Shown here piece after piece: positions 43,292-55,400 of a DNA stretch of 64,000 bases (the stretch's first letter is position 1; each line of letters starts with the position of its first letter). The notes beneath the pieces are model-generated. The model was not told the DNA's origin and made no database searches. It saw only the letters and a list, made by a program, of their open reading frames with translations. The DNA comes from Brachypterus glaber (Eukaryota; Arthropoda; Insecta; Coleoptera; Kateretidae), in assembly GCA_958510825.1 (NCBI GenBank), contig OY294048.1:35739026-35803025 (forward strand), given 5' to 3'. The position numbers and the translations under genes are program-made.

Positions 43292-44362
43292 TTAATACAT
43301 GGCATATTCTTCATCGATTTTTCTACCACGACGATAACATTTGATTAACTTGACTCTGGTATCTTCTAAACACTGACTAAAGTCTTCCCGCATTTCTTGA
43401 ACTTTAACACGTATATCTTCACGCATAAGATTATAGCACATTGCCACTAGACCTATCCCACCTAACATGTACAAAAACGTTATCACCATTTTAGTTTGAT
43501 TGATGACTTTGGTGTCATCACCACTGAACCCAGGAACCAAATCACCCAAACCTAATTTACATAAACTAGTCACACAGAAATAAGTACTGTCCAAAAAACT
43601 CCATTTTTCCCAACTGGCAAACATTATAGATCCGCCCAATATGTATGCTCCTATCACCCACAAACATGCTGTTGACGGTACTATAATTTTTTTGGGGGGT
43701 TGATCGGGGTCCTGTTCGGTACTACATTGATACAACCAACGGTAGAACCATTTAAAACAGCCCGCAAGAACGCCACCCATGTTTAAAAAGAATAGAATAT
43801 ACAGAGGTATTCCGAACATTGCGTAGATTACGGTAGCTATCTTGCCCCACATTGTTTTTGGTACCATGTTCCCGTAACCAATCATGGTGATGATACTTAA
43901 AGAAAACATCAGTGCCGCTGAAAAACTCCACATTTCCTCTGGATTCAAGTCATAACCATGATAGAAAATTTTAACTAATTGATCTTGATAATTCTTAAGT
44001 TCAGTGTGGTATTCTTCATAGAATTTTGATTGATTTAAAATATTATAAACGTCTGTTATATTCCAGAGTTTATCCAGACATTCGTTTCTCAGTTTCTGAA
44101 CCATTTCAACTTCGCTACTGTTGGTAGGGCGCCCTTCTATTTTCATGAAGCTGATAGCTCCAATCAAGGCATAACTGACCACCAAACCACCCACTCCAAC
44201 TTGGGTGCACATAAAAGCTATGAATTTTCTACAACAATCTTTGACTTTTTCTTTTGGTTCTTTTTCGTAACTGTAATTGGAGGATCCTCGACTTCTTGAG
44301 GAGCCTCTATTAGACCGGGCGCGTATTCGCCCAGACATCGCGAGATATACTAAGAATTGCAC
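43292..44362 (-). CDS. Two-pore-domain (K2P) potassium channel, intronless
   Basis: A plasma-membrane leak K+ channel subunit, functional as a dimer. A 356-codon frame in one exon. The first ATG is at 44362; the ninth codon (44338, AMSGRIRARS) is an alternative start. An Arg/Ser-rich cytoplasmic N-terminus leads to TM1 about 47-74, then a long extracellular cap with sequons NSS (81), NIT (101) and NQS (110). Pore 1 is SIITMIGYGNMVPKT (156-170), followed by TM2 about 172-195 and TM3 about 230-250. Pore 2 is VTSLCKLGLGDLVPG (264-278) and TM4 about 291-313. A charged tail ends at DEEYAMY. Topology and spacing fit the family. Unusually, the Thr just before the I/V-G-Y/F-G core is Met in pore 1 and Lys in pore 2. 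The stop TAA lies within a TTAA that borders a transposon end. The nearest named family cannot be fixed without alignment. The absence of introns could reflect retroposition. Confidence 0.9.
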   Translation of the reverse strand: MQFLVYLAMSGRIRARSNRGSSRSRGSSNYSYEKEPKEKVKDCCRKFIAFMCTQVGVGGLVVSYALIGAISFMKIEGRPTNSSEVEMVQKLRNECLDKLWNITDVYNILNQSKFYEEYHTELKNYQDQLVKIFYHGYDLNPEEMWSFSAALMFSLSIITMIGYGNMVPKTMWGKIATVIYAMFGIPLYILFFLNMGGVLAGCFKWFYRWLYQCSTEQDPDQPPKKIIVPSTACLWVIGAYILGGSIMFASWEKWSFLDSTYFCVTSLCKLGLGDLVPGFSGDDTKVINQTKMVITFLYMLGGIGLVAMCYNLMREDIRVKVQEMREDFSQCLEDTRVKLIKCYRRGRKIDEEYAMY

Positions 44363-45679
44363 CGTTTGTTAAATCAAGATGAACTGAGTTATTTTAAGAT
44401 GATGCTTTATAGTTGGCCATGAGCCAATAGTTTTGAAGAAAAATGTGTTTATTATTACATTGACTAATTATTTTTTATTGATGGTATTTCTATATAAAAT
44501 AAAATAAAACTTGTTTTCACAAAATCAAGGTAGGTCTCCAAACTTCGATTTTTTTAAAAGTTTAACCCCCATAACTTTTTTGTTTTTGCGGGATTACTTT
44601 CAAAAACAATACGGGTCTTCCCCCTATAGAACTTGATTTTTCCTGAAAATTTTGAGTCGATCGGATTATTTGTTCCTGAGTTATCGTGTCTAAAAAATGA
44701 CAGACGGACAAACAAAAAAAAAGTTAGTTATCCCCCCGGGTCCGGAGTTTCTGACAGGGCCCGGATTTCTTTCTGAGAGGGACCGAATTTTAAACAAAAT
44801 CCTAAAATCCGGGAATAGTAAAAAAAATTATGGTAAAAATCGTCGGATAAAGACTTTTTTTTTGGCGGCGATCATAAAAAATTTGGCGAGGGGTAACTTT
44901 TTTTGATAGAAACCATCAGGGACAAAGCTTTTTTTTTGAGGTGATTATTTTTTTTTAGTCATAAAAAATCTGGGGGTAAATTTTTTTTTTTGGTAGAAAC
45001 TGTCAGGGACAAACCTTCTTTTTTGTACAATTATTTATTTATTTATTTACCGTCAAACTCCCCCCCCCCCACGACAAAAAGCTCAGAACGCCCCTTGGGG
45101 GGAGTGGCTGTAGGTTACTACCCCCCAGGCCCCGATTTTTTCTCGACAGCCCTGGTCTAGTGTATTATAATATGTAATTTTAAATTTTTATTAGTAATCT
45201 TTAACGTATAATGTATATTGTATGCATGATCTGTGATATATTGTGTAAATATGAATGTATTAGATAATATAATATAGTATAATATATTATGTTATATATA
45301 AATATGTAATATAAGTATGTACAGAGGTGACCTTCTATAAAATTCTGTACCTATTATAAATGATTTTCAATTGATTTTTTTTATGCATTTAATAAATCTT
45401 ATACCGAATAAAATATTTTTTTTTTGTTTTGGTATCTGCAGGGCCCTAGGGACATATTAATTAACACTGGCTTAACTCATTTTGGTGTATAAAAAAGCAT
45501 AAAAGAAAATGTTTATTATTAATTTGTCATATAAATGTTATGGTTATTTATGAATAATAAAGTTGGGGCCCAAAGGATTACAGATTTACCAATTTATATA
45601 AGAATATGATATCAAGATATTTTCTTCTATTTTTGAAAGTATCAATTTCAAAATAGATTCTCACTGAATCTATATTAAA
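44363..45679. other. Intergenic region upstream of the K2P gene
   Basis: Low-complexity sequence with G/C runs (CCCCCCCCCC at 45061-45070; GGGGGGAGTGG near 45098). It also has another copy of the TGAGTTATCGTGTCTAAAAA plus ACAGACGGACAAAC dispersed repeat near 44680 and AT-rich simple sequence at 45170-45330. No gene recognised. Confidence 0.5.
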
Positions 45680-46561
45680 AATCATTAATCCTGATTTATA
45701 ATTTAAAAATCTAAGAAATTTGTTTTGAACTTTTTCTAATTTAACCTTGTATCGAGGGGTTTATTTATTGAAATAAAGTGTACAAGGATTGTGAAAGATT
45801 GTCAAAAAGATTGTGAAAGATTGTACAACATTTTAATGAAGATTGTTTAAAATTGTGGGAAGATTTTAGATGATTGTGGATTGTAGATGATATTGAATGA
45901 TTGAAGATGATTGTGGAAGAAGGAGTTGTCAAAGATTGTAGAAGATTGTTGGATAGGTATACAAGAATTATCCAATAAATAAACCCCTTGCCTTGTATTC
46001 TTTATAGAAGGGAGAACATATAATTGAACCATACTCTAACTAAAGAGTTATATAGGTGATTTATACAATTCAAATTTTTAAAATCTTTTAGATTTCTTTT
46101 CAAAAATCCCAAAAGTTTTAGGGACCTATTTACTTGAACATCTATATGACTATTAAAATACAGTTATCATATGTAACTCCTAAATCCCTAGTTCTAGTGA
46201 CATTTTTAAGAAAAATTCCTTAAATATTATAACTAAAATTAATAGAAGTATGGCTTCTAGAAAACAACATAGCCTTACACTTATCAGGATTAAGTTTCAT
46301 TACGTTTGCCTCACACCATTAAAAAAGTTTATCTAAAGCATCTTGAAGTTCAAAGCAGTCCAACAGATTTCTTATAATAAAATATAATTTAAGATCGTCA
46401 GCAAATAACAAAAATAATATGTAAGCCAAAACATTCTTAATATCATTAATGAAGCAGTTAAAGAGAAGCGTCGATAGATGTCCCCCATGAGGTATACCTG
46501 AACTAACTTCAAAAGAAGATGAAAGGGCATTAAGAATTTTAACGACTTGATATCTGTCCAT
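45680..46561 (-). pseudogene. Degraded LINE reverse-transcriptase fragment
   Basis: The minus strand 46561-46319 encodes VSSGIPHGGHLSTLLFNCFI and FADDLKLYFIIR, the reverse transcriptase PQG box (here PHG) and FADD box of a Jockey/CR1-type ORF2. Downstream, in shifted frames, further ORF2 remnants run to the LEKVQ-type motif near 45740-45690. The copy is frameshifted and is interrupted by a 238 bp hAT MITE (45753-45990). It is related to, but clearly diverged from, the intact LINE at 20964-23514. Confidence 0.8.
45753..45990. mobile_element. 238 bp hAT-type MITE with 8 bp duplication
   Basis: Ends CGAGGGGTTTATTTATTG (45753-45770) and CAATAAATAAACCCCTTG (45973-45990) form an 18 bp inverted repeat with one mismatch. 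The flanks are the direct repeat CCTTGTAT (45745-45752 and 45991-45998). Eight-bp duplications with CA/CG-starting ends fit the hAT superfamily. The interior is a string of GATTGTGAAAGATTGT-like units. Confidence 0.88.
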
Positions 46562-46653
46562 TGTTTATAGCCAGGATATAAGCATTAAAACTTCCTGGAT
46601 CTAACACTGCAGCTCAATTTTTTTTAAATTAGCCACCTCGACAGCTCATTTAA

Positions 46654-47618
46654 CCCGGCGTCTGACACGTGGGGTGTCACAAACCCCAGAGTCCAAATAT
46701 TACTCCGTAACTATTTTATTTTCGCGCCAAGCGAAGACAGCGCCTCAGTACCTTTCAATCGCTTTTTAATTTGCACAGTGTAGCATGAACGGCAGTATAA
46801 ATATTGAAGCATTAGAGGCCACGTCTTTTTGAAGTCGCCTGGGGTTTCTGACACCCCACGTGTCATAATAAGTAATATTTATTTTCCTACAACCTAGCTA
46901 GTAGTTAGTGCCTATTTTCCACCCGTTGCCTATGACAATGGTTGAAAAGTGAAAATTAGTTGATTTTTTACATCTGCTGTCAGAAAATGAGTAAACGTGA
47001 AACACATAACCTTAAATTGACAAATTAATATTTTAAGACAATTTTTGCGTCTTTTGGATGTTTAGGTCGTAGAAAAAATAATATACCGACCTCGACGCAA
47101 ACTATTTCGGTGGACTTCGAAAGATTTTTTACTCGGCTGCGTCTCATAAAAAAATAAGCACTCTCTTGCACTGAAAACTAGGTTCGCGTACTCGGTGCGT
47201 AATATACTATTATCTTCCTGTTTCTCCTGTATTTTTCAGTCATATTACGATTACTTAAAGTAATTTATTTTGAACACTACCTATAATATTTAAAACTTTA
47301 TAATTTATGTTATTCATTTAGATCTTTGTTTGGCAATTTTAAACGTTATTTTTTTTTTAGTTAATAGGGAACAAAAAGCGTTCCTATTTTTTTTTTTAAA
47401 TTTGATTTATTTTTGTTAACCGATTAAAAATAAACATATATGTATTTAAGATTTTTAAAATTATTTTTAGGTATATTGTATATTGTATAACTCGAATATT
47501 TTACTACATTTTATATAAAATTTATTAAATAAAGCAAAAACGGTCCCATTTATTGTTGGGGTTTATTACACCCCACCTGTCGTTACTTGTAAAACTAAAC
47601 CACCTGTCAGACGCCGGG
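46654..47618. mobile_element. 965 bp TTAA-flanked piggyBac-type non-autonomous element
   Basis: The inverted ends CCCGGCGTCTGACA (46654-46667) and TGTCAGACGCCGGG (47605-47618) lie between TTAA at 46650-46653 and 47619-47622. Subterminal GTGGGGTGTCA and ACACCCCAC motifs also face each other (46669 and 47570). Additional CCCCACGTGTCA is at 46853. No transposase frame. Confidence 0.88.
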
Positions 47619-47662
47619 TTAAAAACCCTCTTCATCACAGGATCTATATAGAAACATTTTTA

Positions 47663-47825
47663 TGTTTGGGTCAAATTTTGTTCATAAATTAGATCACATC
47701 CAAGTGGAAAACACTTACTTTGACCCATTCTAAGCATTTATGAACAAAATTTGTCCCAACACACAAGTGTATCTAGATTCTAACTATTTAGGTAGTTACT
47801 TATAATAAGTAACTACCTAAATGAA
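47663..47825. repeat. Two adjacent palindromes
   Basis: GTTTGGGTCAAATTTTGTTC (47663) faces GAACAAAATTTGTCCCAACA (to about 47761). Next to it, ATTTAGGTAGTTACTTAT and ATAAGTAACTACCTAAAT (about 47786-47822) form a perfect palindrome with no loop. Confidence 0.85.
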
Positions 47826-48329
47826 ATCATTATTGTAACCTCTGCTAACTCATTTGATAAAAGTTTTATAATTTAAAGTACCTATACATTATTTGAAAGT
47901 AAACGTGCGAATAAAGCAAGAAAATAGAATGTAAAATCAATGATTTATGGTAATATGATTCTAATTGATCTTTTTGATCTCGTAAAAAAATAAGGTTACT
48001 TACCAATTATGGGACGAAATAAATGAAAAACTGCTTTTCGTAATACCGCCGTAACTTGATCGAGAGCTTTAATTAAACTTTAAATAATAAAATATAGAAT
48101 ACAAAACGTGAAAATGAAAATTTTCGCTACTTAATCGCTCTGTCAAAATCGGAACTCCGCGGATCAATATTCATAGTGACTAATTCACATAATAACCAGT
48201 GAATATTTTTCATAACAACCATTGAACACAATACATAATTCAAAGTCGAATTCAATTTTTCATAATTTTTACAGCATTTTATCTCTCTTATGGCTGATTC
48301 CACCATAATTATCGCTAACTATATGCTTA

Positions 48330-49100
48330 GATCATCTTTTTTAAGCAAAGAAAAATAATGACGTCTGTCTGTGTACAGGATAACTTAAAAACGCTTTGAG
48401 CTGGAGACTTGAAATTTGATACACAGATGTATTACTTTCTCATAAAAAAAGTATTGTGATAGAAAAGAAAAAACATCTTATTTTTTCGTGAAACGTCGAG
48501 AAAAATCAAAATTAAGATGTCTGTATGTATCCACGATAACTCTAACACGCTTTGAGCTAGCGACTTGAAATTTGGTATGCAGATGTGTTTTTATATGATC
48601 TTTCATAAGTTCGTATTTCAGCAAAATCGGTTGGGGAAGGGGGTAAAATTTTTGTTTTGGTCGTATTTTTTTTTATTATTTACAACAGAAGAAAACAGAA
48701 ACGACAAGAGATAAAATAAAATAACACAAAAAAAATGTTATTGTCATTTTTTTCCAGCGCTCCCCTTCTGCCAAAGTGTAAAAAACTGTTTTTAGACAAC
48801 TCTTTTATCATTCACAATAAGAAAAAAACTTAAAAACCACATAAAAGGTAAAATAAAGTTACACAAAATGTGTAATACATTTTTTCCAGTCCCCCAAAAT
48901 GTAAAAAATTGTTTCTGGACATAGCTTTATTATGCACAATAGAAGAAAAATTTAAAAACCACCTTAAAATAAAAAAATATGTCCTTTTTTCCATGAACCC
49001 CCCTCTCCAAAATGTAAAAAAATGTTTCTGGACATAACTTTCTCAGTATTCACAATAGAAGAAATATTTTAAAACCACCTCAGAAAAAAATTCTCTTCCT
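48330..49100. repeat. Dispersed CTTTGAGCT repeat plus three-unit tandem array
   Basis: Two successive copies of the CGCTTTGAGCT...GACTTGAAATTTG module (48385 and 48550). They are followed by three tandem units of about 115 bp (48745-49080), each with TTTTTTCCA, a C-run with CCAAAATGTAAAAAA, TTTCTGGACATA and CACAATAGAAGAAA. Between K2P and polybromo; non-coding. Confidence 0.75.
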
Positions 49101-49196
49101 CTCGACCTAGATCTAGTGTCCCTATCTCGACCATCTCCCCAAACATTTTTTTAATGGGGATATACAGACACATATTTAATAGTGATATCTAGATAT

Positions 49197-49202
49197 TTTA
49201 TT
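49197..49202 (-). terminator. Candidate poly(A) signal of polybromo
   Basis: AATAAA on the minus strand about 250 bases beyond the stop codon at 49454. No closer canonical signal was noticed. Confidence 0.35.
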
Positions 49203-49453
49203 TCTTCTATAAAATTATAAAATAATATGGAACACACTAACAACTAAAATATAATACTTTATGTAAAAAAGGAGTTAAATACAAAAAAGGAAAACACGTA
49301 TATAGCAAATAATTATAAATAATTTAAATATGTAATCTAATCTCTTTTCATAAATTTACAAAGTTTTGCAAAATTTACATTATTATAAGTAAATTTACAT
49401 TTATATAATTAAACATTACTATAGACTATGTAAAAATAATAGTGTAAAAAAAT

Positions 49454-52400
49454 TTACAGTGTTTTATGCAAACTAAGTGTATCCCGTAATAACTGATTGC
49501 GTAATGCCCACAGGGCTGCAACAACATTGTCATGTTGATCGGCTTTGCGTCCAAGCCAAGTAGAGACATTATGTAATTTTTCCAGATCGGTTGGAACTGG
49601 TACAGTCTCTTGTGTAACAGTTAGAGTCCTTTCCCATGGTGTAATATGTTTGTTTTCTGCTTGTAGACCTTCAATGTACCTAGAAATAAAACCAAGCCAT
49701 GAAGATTTGTAATGCTATGCATTCCATTCTACAGGGTGTCTCAACGAAGCCGACTCGGTCGATATATAGTAAAGTATTCACTTTAGAGAAAAACTTTATT
49801 TATATTAAAATAAAGGTATTTTTATGACAAGTAAGATGACATTATAAAAAATATATCATTCTATTTAAAAAAAAATTAAGTCAGATGTTACCCACCCTAG
49901 GAGAACCATCCTGTATATTTCAAAATATTTTTAGAATGTGCCTTTTTTAAAACCATACAACTTTTCCCATTAAAGATTTTCTCTAAAGTGGATACTTTAC
50001 TATACCGGGTGTTTCAAGAAGGTGGTTCACCCCCCTTAACTTTTTTATACTAAGAACTTTCCAAATGAAATTTGGAGATCATGCATAAGACTAAATTTGC
50101 AATTTTTTGACATGTCAAACAACTTTTTTCCACTTCCGGTTTCACCGGAAATGACCTTAACTTTCGATTGGGACACCCTATATATTTTTACATATTTTGT
50201 CTTAGAAATCAATTCTGAATACAACCATATGTCACTTGTCAATTTTTGATAGGTCATGTCATTTTTTTTTAAATTTTCATTTTAAACCTAGAGTGCCTTA
50301 AATTGGCTTATTTGCTTAATTTTTGGTCTAGTTTCTTAAGAAAAATACAATTTTGATTTTTTTCCGAAAACTCTATTTTTGGTGCGCTCTTAAAAGTTTA
50401 AAGTTACACTTTTGCTCATAAGTAATTTTTTTTAATGGGAAGAGGGTGGCTCATTACTTTTAAATGATAGAGAATTTTTTGCGAACATTTTGATACTACA
50501 CATGCATGGTTTATTTTAAAGAACTTGGCCTTAAAATATTAATTTTTACTATTCACTTTTTGTAATTGCATTTGCATTCAGATTTAATATGACAAAACAA
50601 AAACTGAAATGGCTTTGAAAAACATTTTGAAAGTTTTATCTTAACGCTGTCAGAGTATGAACTATAAAACTGTCAAAACTAAAACTTGAAGGATGACATT
50701 TCTAAAAATTGTTTTTCAAAGCCATCTCAGTATTTGTTTTGTCTTATAAAATCTGAATGCAAATGCAATTACAAAAAGTGAATAGTAAAAATTAGTATTT
50801 TAAGGCCAAGTTCTTTAAAATAAACGATGCATGTGTAGTATCAAAATGTTCGCAAAAAAAATCTCTATCATTTAAAAGTAATGAGCCACCCTCTTCCCAT
50901 TTAAAAAAATGACTTATGGGCAAAAGTGTAACTTTTAAACTTTTAAGAGCGCACCAAAAATAGAGTTTTCGGAAAAAAATCAAAATAGTATTTTCTTAAG
51001 GAACTCTAGGTTTAAAATGAAAATTTAAATAAAAAATTACATGACCTGTCAAAAATTGACAAGTGATATATGGTTGTATTCAGAATTGATTTCTAAGACA
51101 AAATATGTACAAATATATAGGGTGTCCCATTTAAAAATCGAAAGTTACGGTCATTTCCGGTGAAACCGGAAGTGAAAAAAAGTTTTTTGATATGTCAAAA
51201 AATCGCAAATTTTGTCTTATGCATGATCTCCAAATTTCATTTGGATAGCTCAAAGTATAAAAAAGTTAAGAGGGGTGAACCACCTTCCTGAAACACCCGG
51301 TATATCGACCGACTCGGCTTCGTTGAGACACCCTGTATAATAAAAAAATCCATTTTTTTGCAAAAAAAAACTAAAGAAATTTTAATAGTTACAGCGTTAC
51401 GTGTTTTATAAGGGGTTTGGACTTAAGGGGGTTAAGTCTCAGCGTTACATGGCGGAGAGGGGTAAAACTTTGCAAAATTTGTGTTACGTATTTAAAATAT
51501 GAACCCTAAGGACAATTTAATAAAGTTAAAGAAAAAAATATTGTTCTACTTACTTGATATATGCTTCTGAATGTAAAACTCGCTGGGGCCTCGGAGGAAC
51601 AGAGATAAACATCGGTTCTTGCAGTTTCAGTGGAGTGGCAATAGGAGCTACAAAATGTAAAAAAAACTATGAGGTTTTTTTATAAAAAGTAGATACAGAT
51701 AATTTTTGGAAAGAGATAGTCTCTCTAAAATACACAAAAAAATCATTTGGTTGAAATTAGATTATCAGATTAAAATACTGTAAATCTTTAGGTAAAATAA
51801 GTTCTGAGATAAAACTTCAAATTAAAAAGTTAAATGGAGGGAGGGGTATGAACTAGGGATTCCAATCCCGAAATTTTGTGTTAGCAACTAAACTTAAGAT
51901 GATCAAACCTTAAATGCCTTTGCAGTTTTAGAGCCTATTTTATTATTTTTTTTTATTTATGATATAAATAAAATATAAATTAATATTATTAATTTAATAT
52001 TTTGAAAAAGTGTTAATGGAACCTCTTTTATTTTTTCATATATTTGTTGTAATTAAAAGGTAATAAAAATTGTGTATTTAATAATACTTATTATGCAGTT
52101 ACTCGCATCTTTAAGGTTTCGAGATCGAGATCCTGAACTTTTTAAAATTTTTGGGATTTCGGGATAGGGATTCCAAAAATTGGAATCCCTAGTATGTACA
52201 CTAGATCTGGGTCTTTAAATGAGTGTTTACAATATCAACGTAAACGTAAAAACGCAGTAGATGCTGACTGATTAGATTTCAAGGTTTTTATGCAACTGAC
52301 CAATCATACCGCTTGCATTTTTTACGGATGCAAACACCCGTTATTAAAATCGACCCAAAAATCAAAAATGTTTTTTTTTTTGCATTTTTGGGTTTAGAAT

Positions 52401-55400
52401 GCCATGTAACGTGAAGAAATGTGAAAAAAGTGGGTGTTAAAAAATGTCTGTCCGTTACATACCCTATGAACTTTTGAACGGAACGTCCGATATTAAAAAT
52501 TCTTTTACCAAAGGATTCAGGACCTTTTTTATTTGCGTCACATACAATGTGGTTAACATTAGCTTAGGGCAAGGGGGGCAAAATGGACAAAAACTATAAT
52601 TTTTAGAGATATCTCACTTATTATTCATAGTAGGACAATTTTTTGCATAAATGAAAATAATATTTAATTCCCTACAAAAAAATATGTGATAATTTTTTTA
52701 TGTTTTTGAATAAATTTATATCTGATAATGGCCTCGTCAAAAAAACAATCGTATAAAGCTTGAAAGAAAAAACAAAATGAAATAGTAAAACAATACAGTA
52801 AAAATAAGGAATCCCTAAAAAACGAAAACAATAAAATTGCTGATAGACTTAAACTTTCACGATTAGTTTAAAATACATAAGATTTCCACCCGTCTAGAAA
52901 AGGTTTCACATTTTTTTATTTACGTTTACGTTGACATTGTAGATAGGCCTTAAGTTAGCAAGGGCTAACTTAAGACCTAAATGTATTGTTCCTAGGTTTA
53001 GGGAGAGGATAATTAAAAATAGTTTAATAATATGTTGGTCCCCTCAGGGGCGGATTTATTTCCTTTTAGGGGGGAGGGCATCCATAAGGAAAAAAAAGCG
53101 CATTCACCAAAAATAATGTTTTGAAGGTATTTCTATGATAATATATCTTTAAATCCGCCCTTGGTCCCACATCACTCGCCAAGTACGACGAATACTCAAA
53201 TGACAAAAAATCACAGTTGGCCAAAGGAAGTATGCACCTGATAGTCGCTTAATCATGTGCTTGTCTGCTATCACTCTGCCTTCCTTAGTTGAAAGGTCTT
53301 ATCTGTGTATGTTAAACATATGTAGATATGACCTTTCAGCACGGCAGTACTGCTTTAATATGATATATCGCCTCGAATTTATAAATTCGAGGTGTATCTG
53401 GGACCAGATTTGGTTTCGCAAAAATGGGCTACATTGTTCCTTATTATTATTATTATTATTATTCGAACTCAGTGAGCGGCAACTAAGCCGATGATAACTG
53501 GTGTTTATCTTAAATATAAATTTATAATATATGTAAAAAAAAAAAAGATTTAAATAATAGAACAAAGAATAAATATCACATACTATCACAGTTAAGATTT
53601 TAACTAAATTAAAACTAAAAGTACTAGCTAGGGTAATGGACCCATTGTTCTCTTAACTGTCCTAGTTCTCTGTCCAGTCTGTTTTTAAACTGGTTTACAT
53701 TTAATGACATCACCGTATCTTCTCCCAGACTGTTCCACCTATACACAACCCTGTTTGTTAAAAAATTTTTCCTCGGTAATCTTGAGCATCTCTCTTTGTG
53801 AATATATATATATGTAGTCGGCTATATTATCCGCGACCCAAACGTCATAGGCAATACATAAGATCTTATGTATTGTCTCTTAAGCAACAATGTATCCCAT
53901 TTCTGAGACAAAACGGCAACGACAGAATCGCAATTTGCGTATAGTCGTAATTTTAAGGTCAAATTCATCCTAAAATACTTTCTAAAAAATCTACTACAAA
54001 GTATACAAAAAACAATCAAGCAATATATTTAACTAGCAAACTTATAATTTAATATGAAATAAATAAAAACTATAGAATTATACAAGTCAAAAAAAAAAGT
54101 AGTTAAAATTACTAATTATCATTTTTTCATCGGCAACCTTTTGGCTAAAAAAAAATGTACAAAATCAAATTCACGCAAATCTTGTATTATTAACCCATGA
54201 ATTTATTGAATATTGAAATATTTATCAGATATTACTATTATTAGTCCAAATATTTATTTTTACTAAAAAAATGCAACTAAATTTTCACTCGCTAGATATC
54301 AAAAAAAATAATTTTTGCGTATGCTAAGCCACAAATAAATAAATTGAAAACCACATGCATTTTAAAATACTCACAAAAATCTGTAAATCTGTATGAATAT
54401 GTAGACGGTAGTCCGTAATGGGTTGTGCAAGTAAAAAAAATGGTTGTAAAAAGTCATGAGACATCGCGTTATACTATATTTTTAAATAATTATAATTTTA
54501 AAGAAAAATGTGGTTTGTTGCCTTGATAGAATTCATAAAATTTTAACTTGCATATTTCTATAGAACTAGATTAAATGGGACATTCTACGCCTTTTTATTT
54601 TTACTTTCGGGCAACCTCGAAGAGAACTATTGTTGTGACTAAAATAAAGTTTTTACCAAATTTTGATGTATTTATCCGTTTTAAGATCTATAGATTCCGA
54701 AAAAACGATTTTTTGATGTCCGTATGTCCGTCCAGAGGCCTACAGGGCACACCAGTTGACAGATCAAAACCTTAAACTTAACTTTAAACTTAAGGTTTTA
54801 AGGGGATTGCGCAAGGGGTTTTTCGTAGTTTTACTATTTCAAACAAGTTTACTGATAAGGAAAAATCGAAAATTTCGATTTTGCTGAAATTTTGTACGTT
54901 AATAGTAGATTAAATACATAACAACACACATGGTGATCAATAACTGCCATGCCAAAATTTAAGAGGTGATTCTGCATCCAAAAATATTAAAAAAAGTTCC
55001 TATACAGGTTGGTCCGCAAATGAGCCCTAAGGGAGCTACAACCCCTTAAAATTGTAATAAAAATAGGGTTTTTAATTAATAATTCTGGTACCCTTTAAGC
55101 TAGAGCGACGAGCTTTTGCATGTATACTAGTATTAATAAGGGCAATAAGTTTATGTTAATTCATTTTTTTGAATTTATCCAGAGGCGTCCCTAGTCGGAA
55201 AAATGTATTAGGCTTAACACATTTTTGCCCCAAACTTTTTTATGTGTACTTTTTATGAATTTTTTTGTAAAAAATATGGATTCCTGGAGTAAAAATACAT
55301 AAAAAATGTCATATAGTATAACACTGCAGGATCAACCGTTTAAAAAAAAATGCAATTAAGAGGAATTAACACTTTGTGCCACCAAGAACGTTACTTTTTA

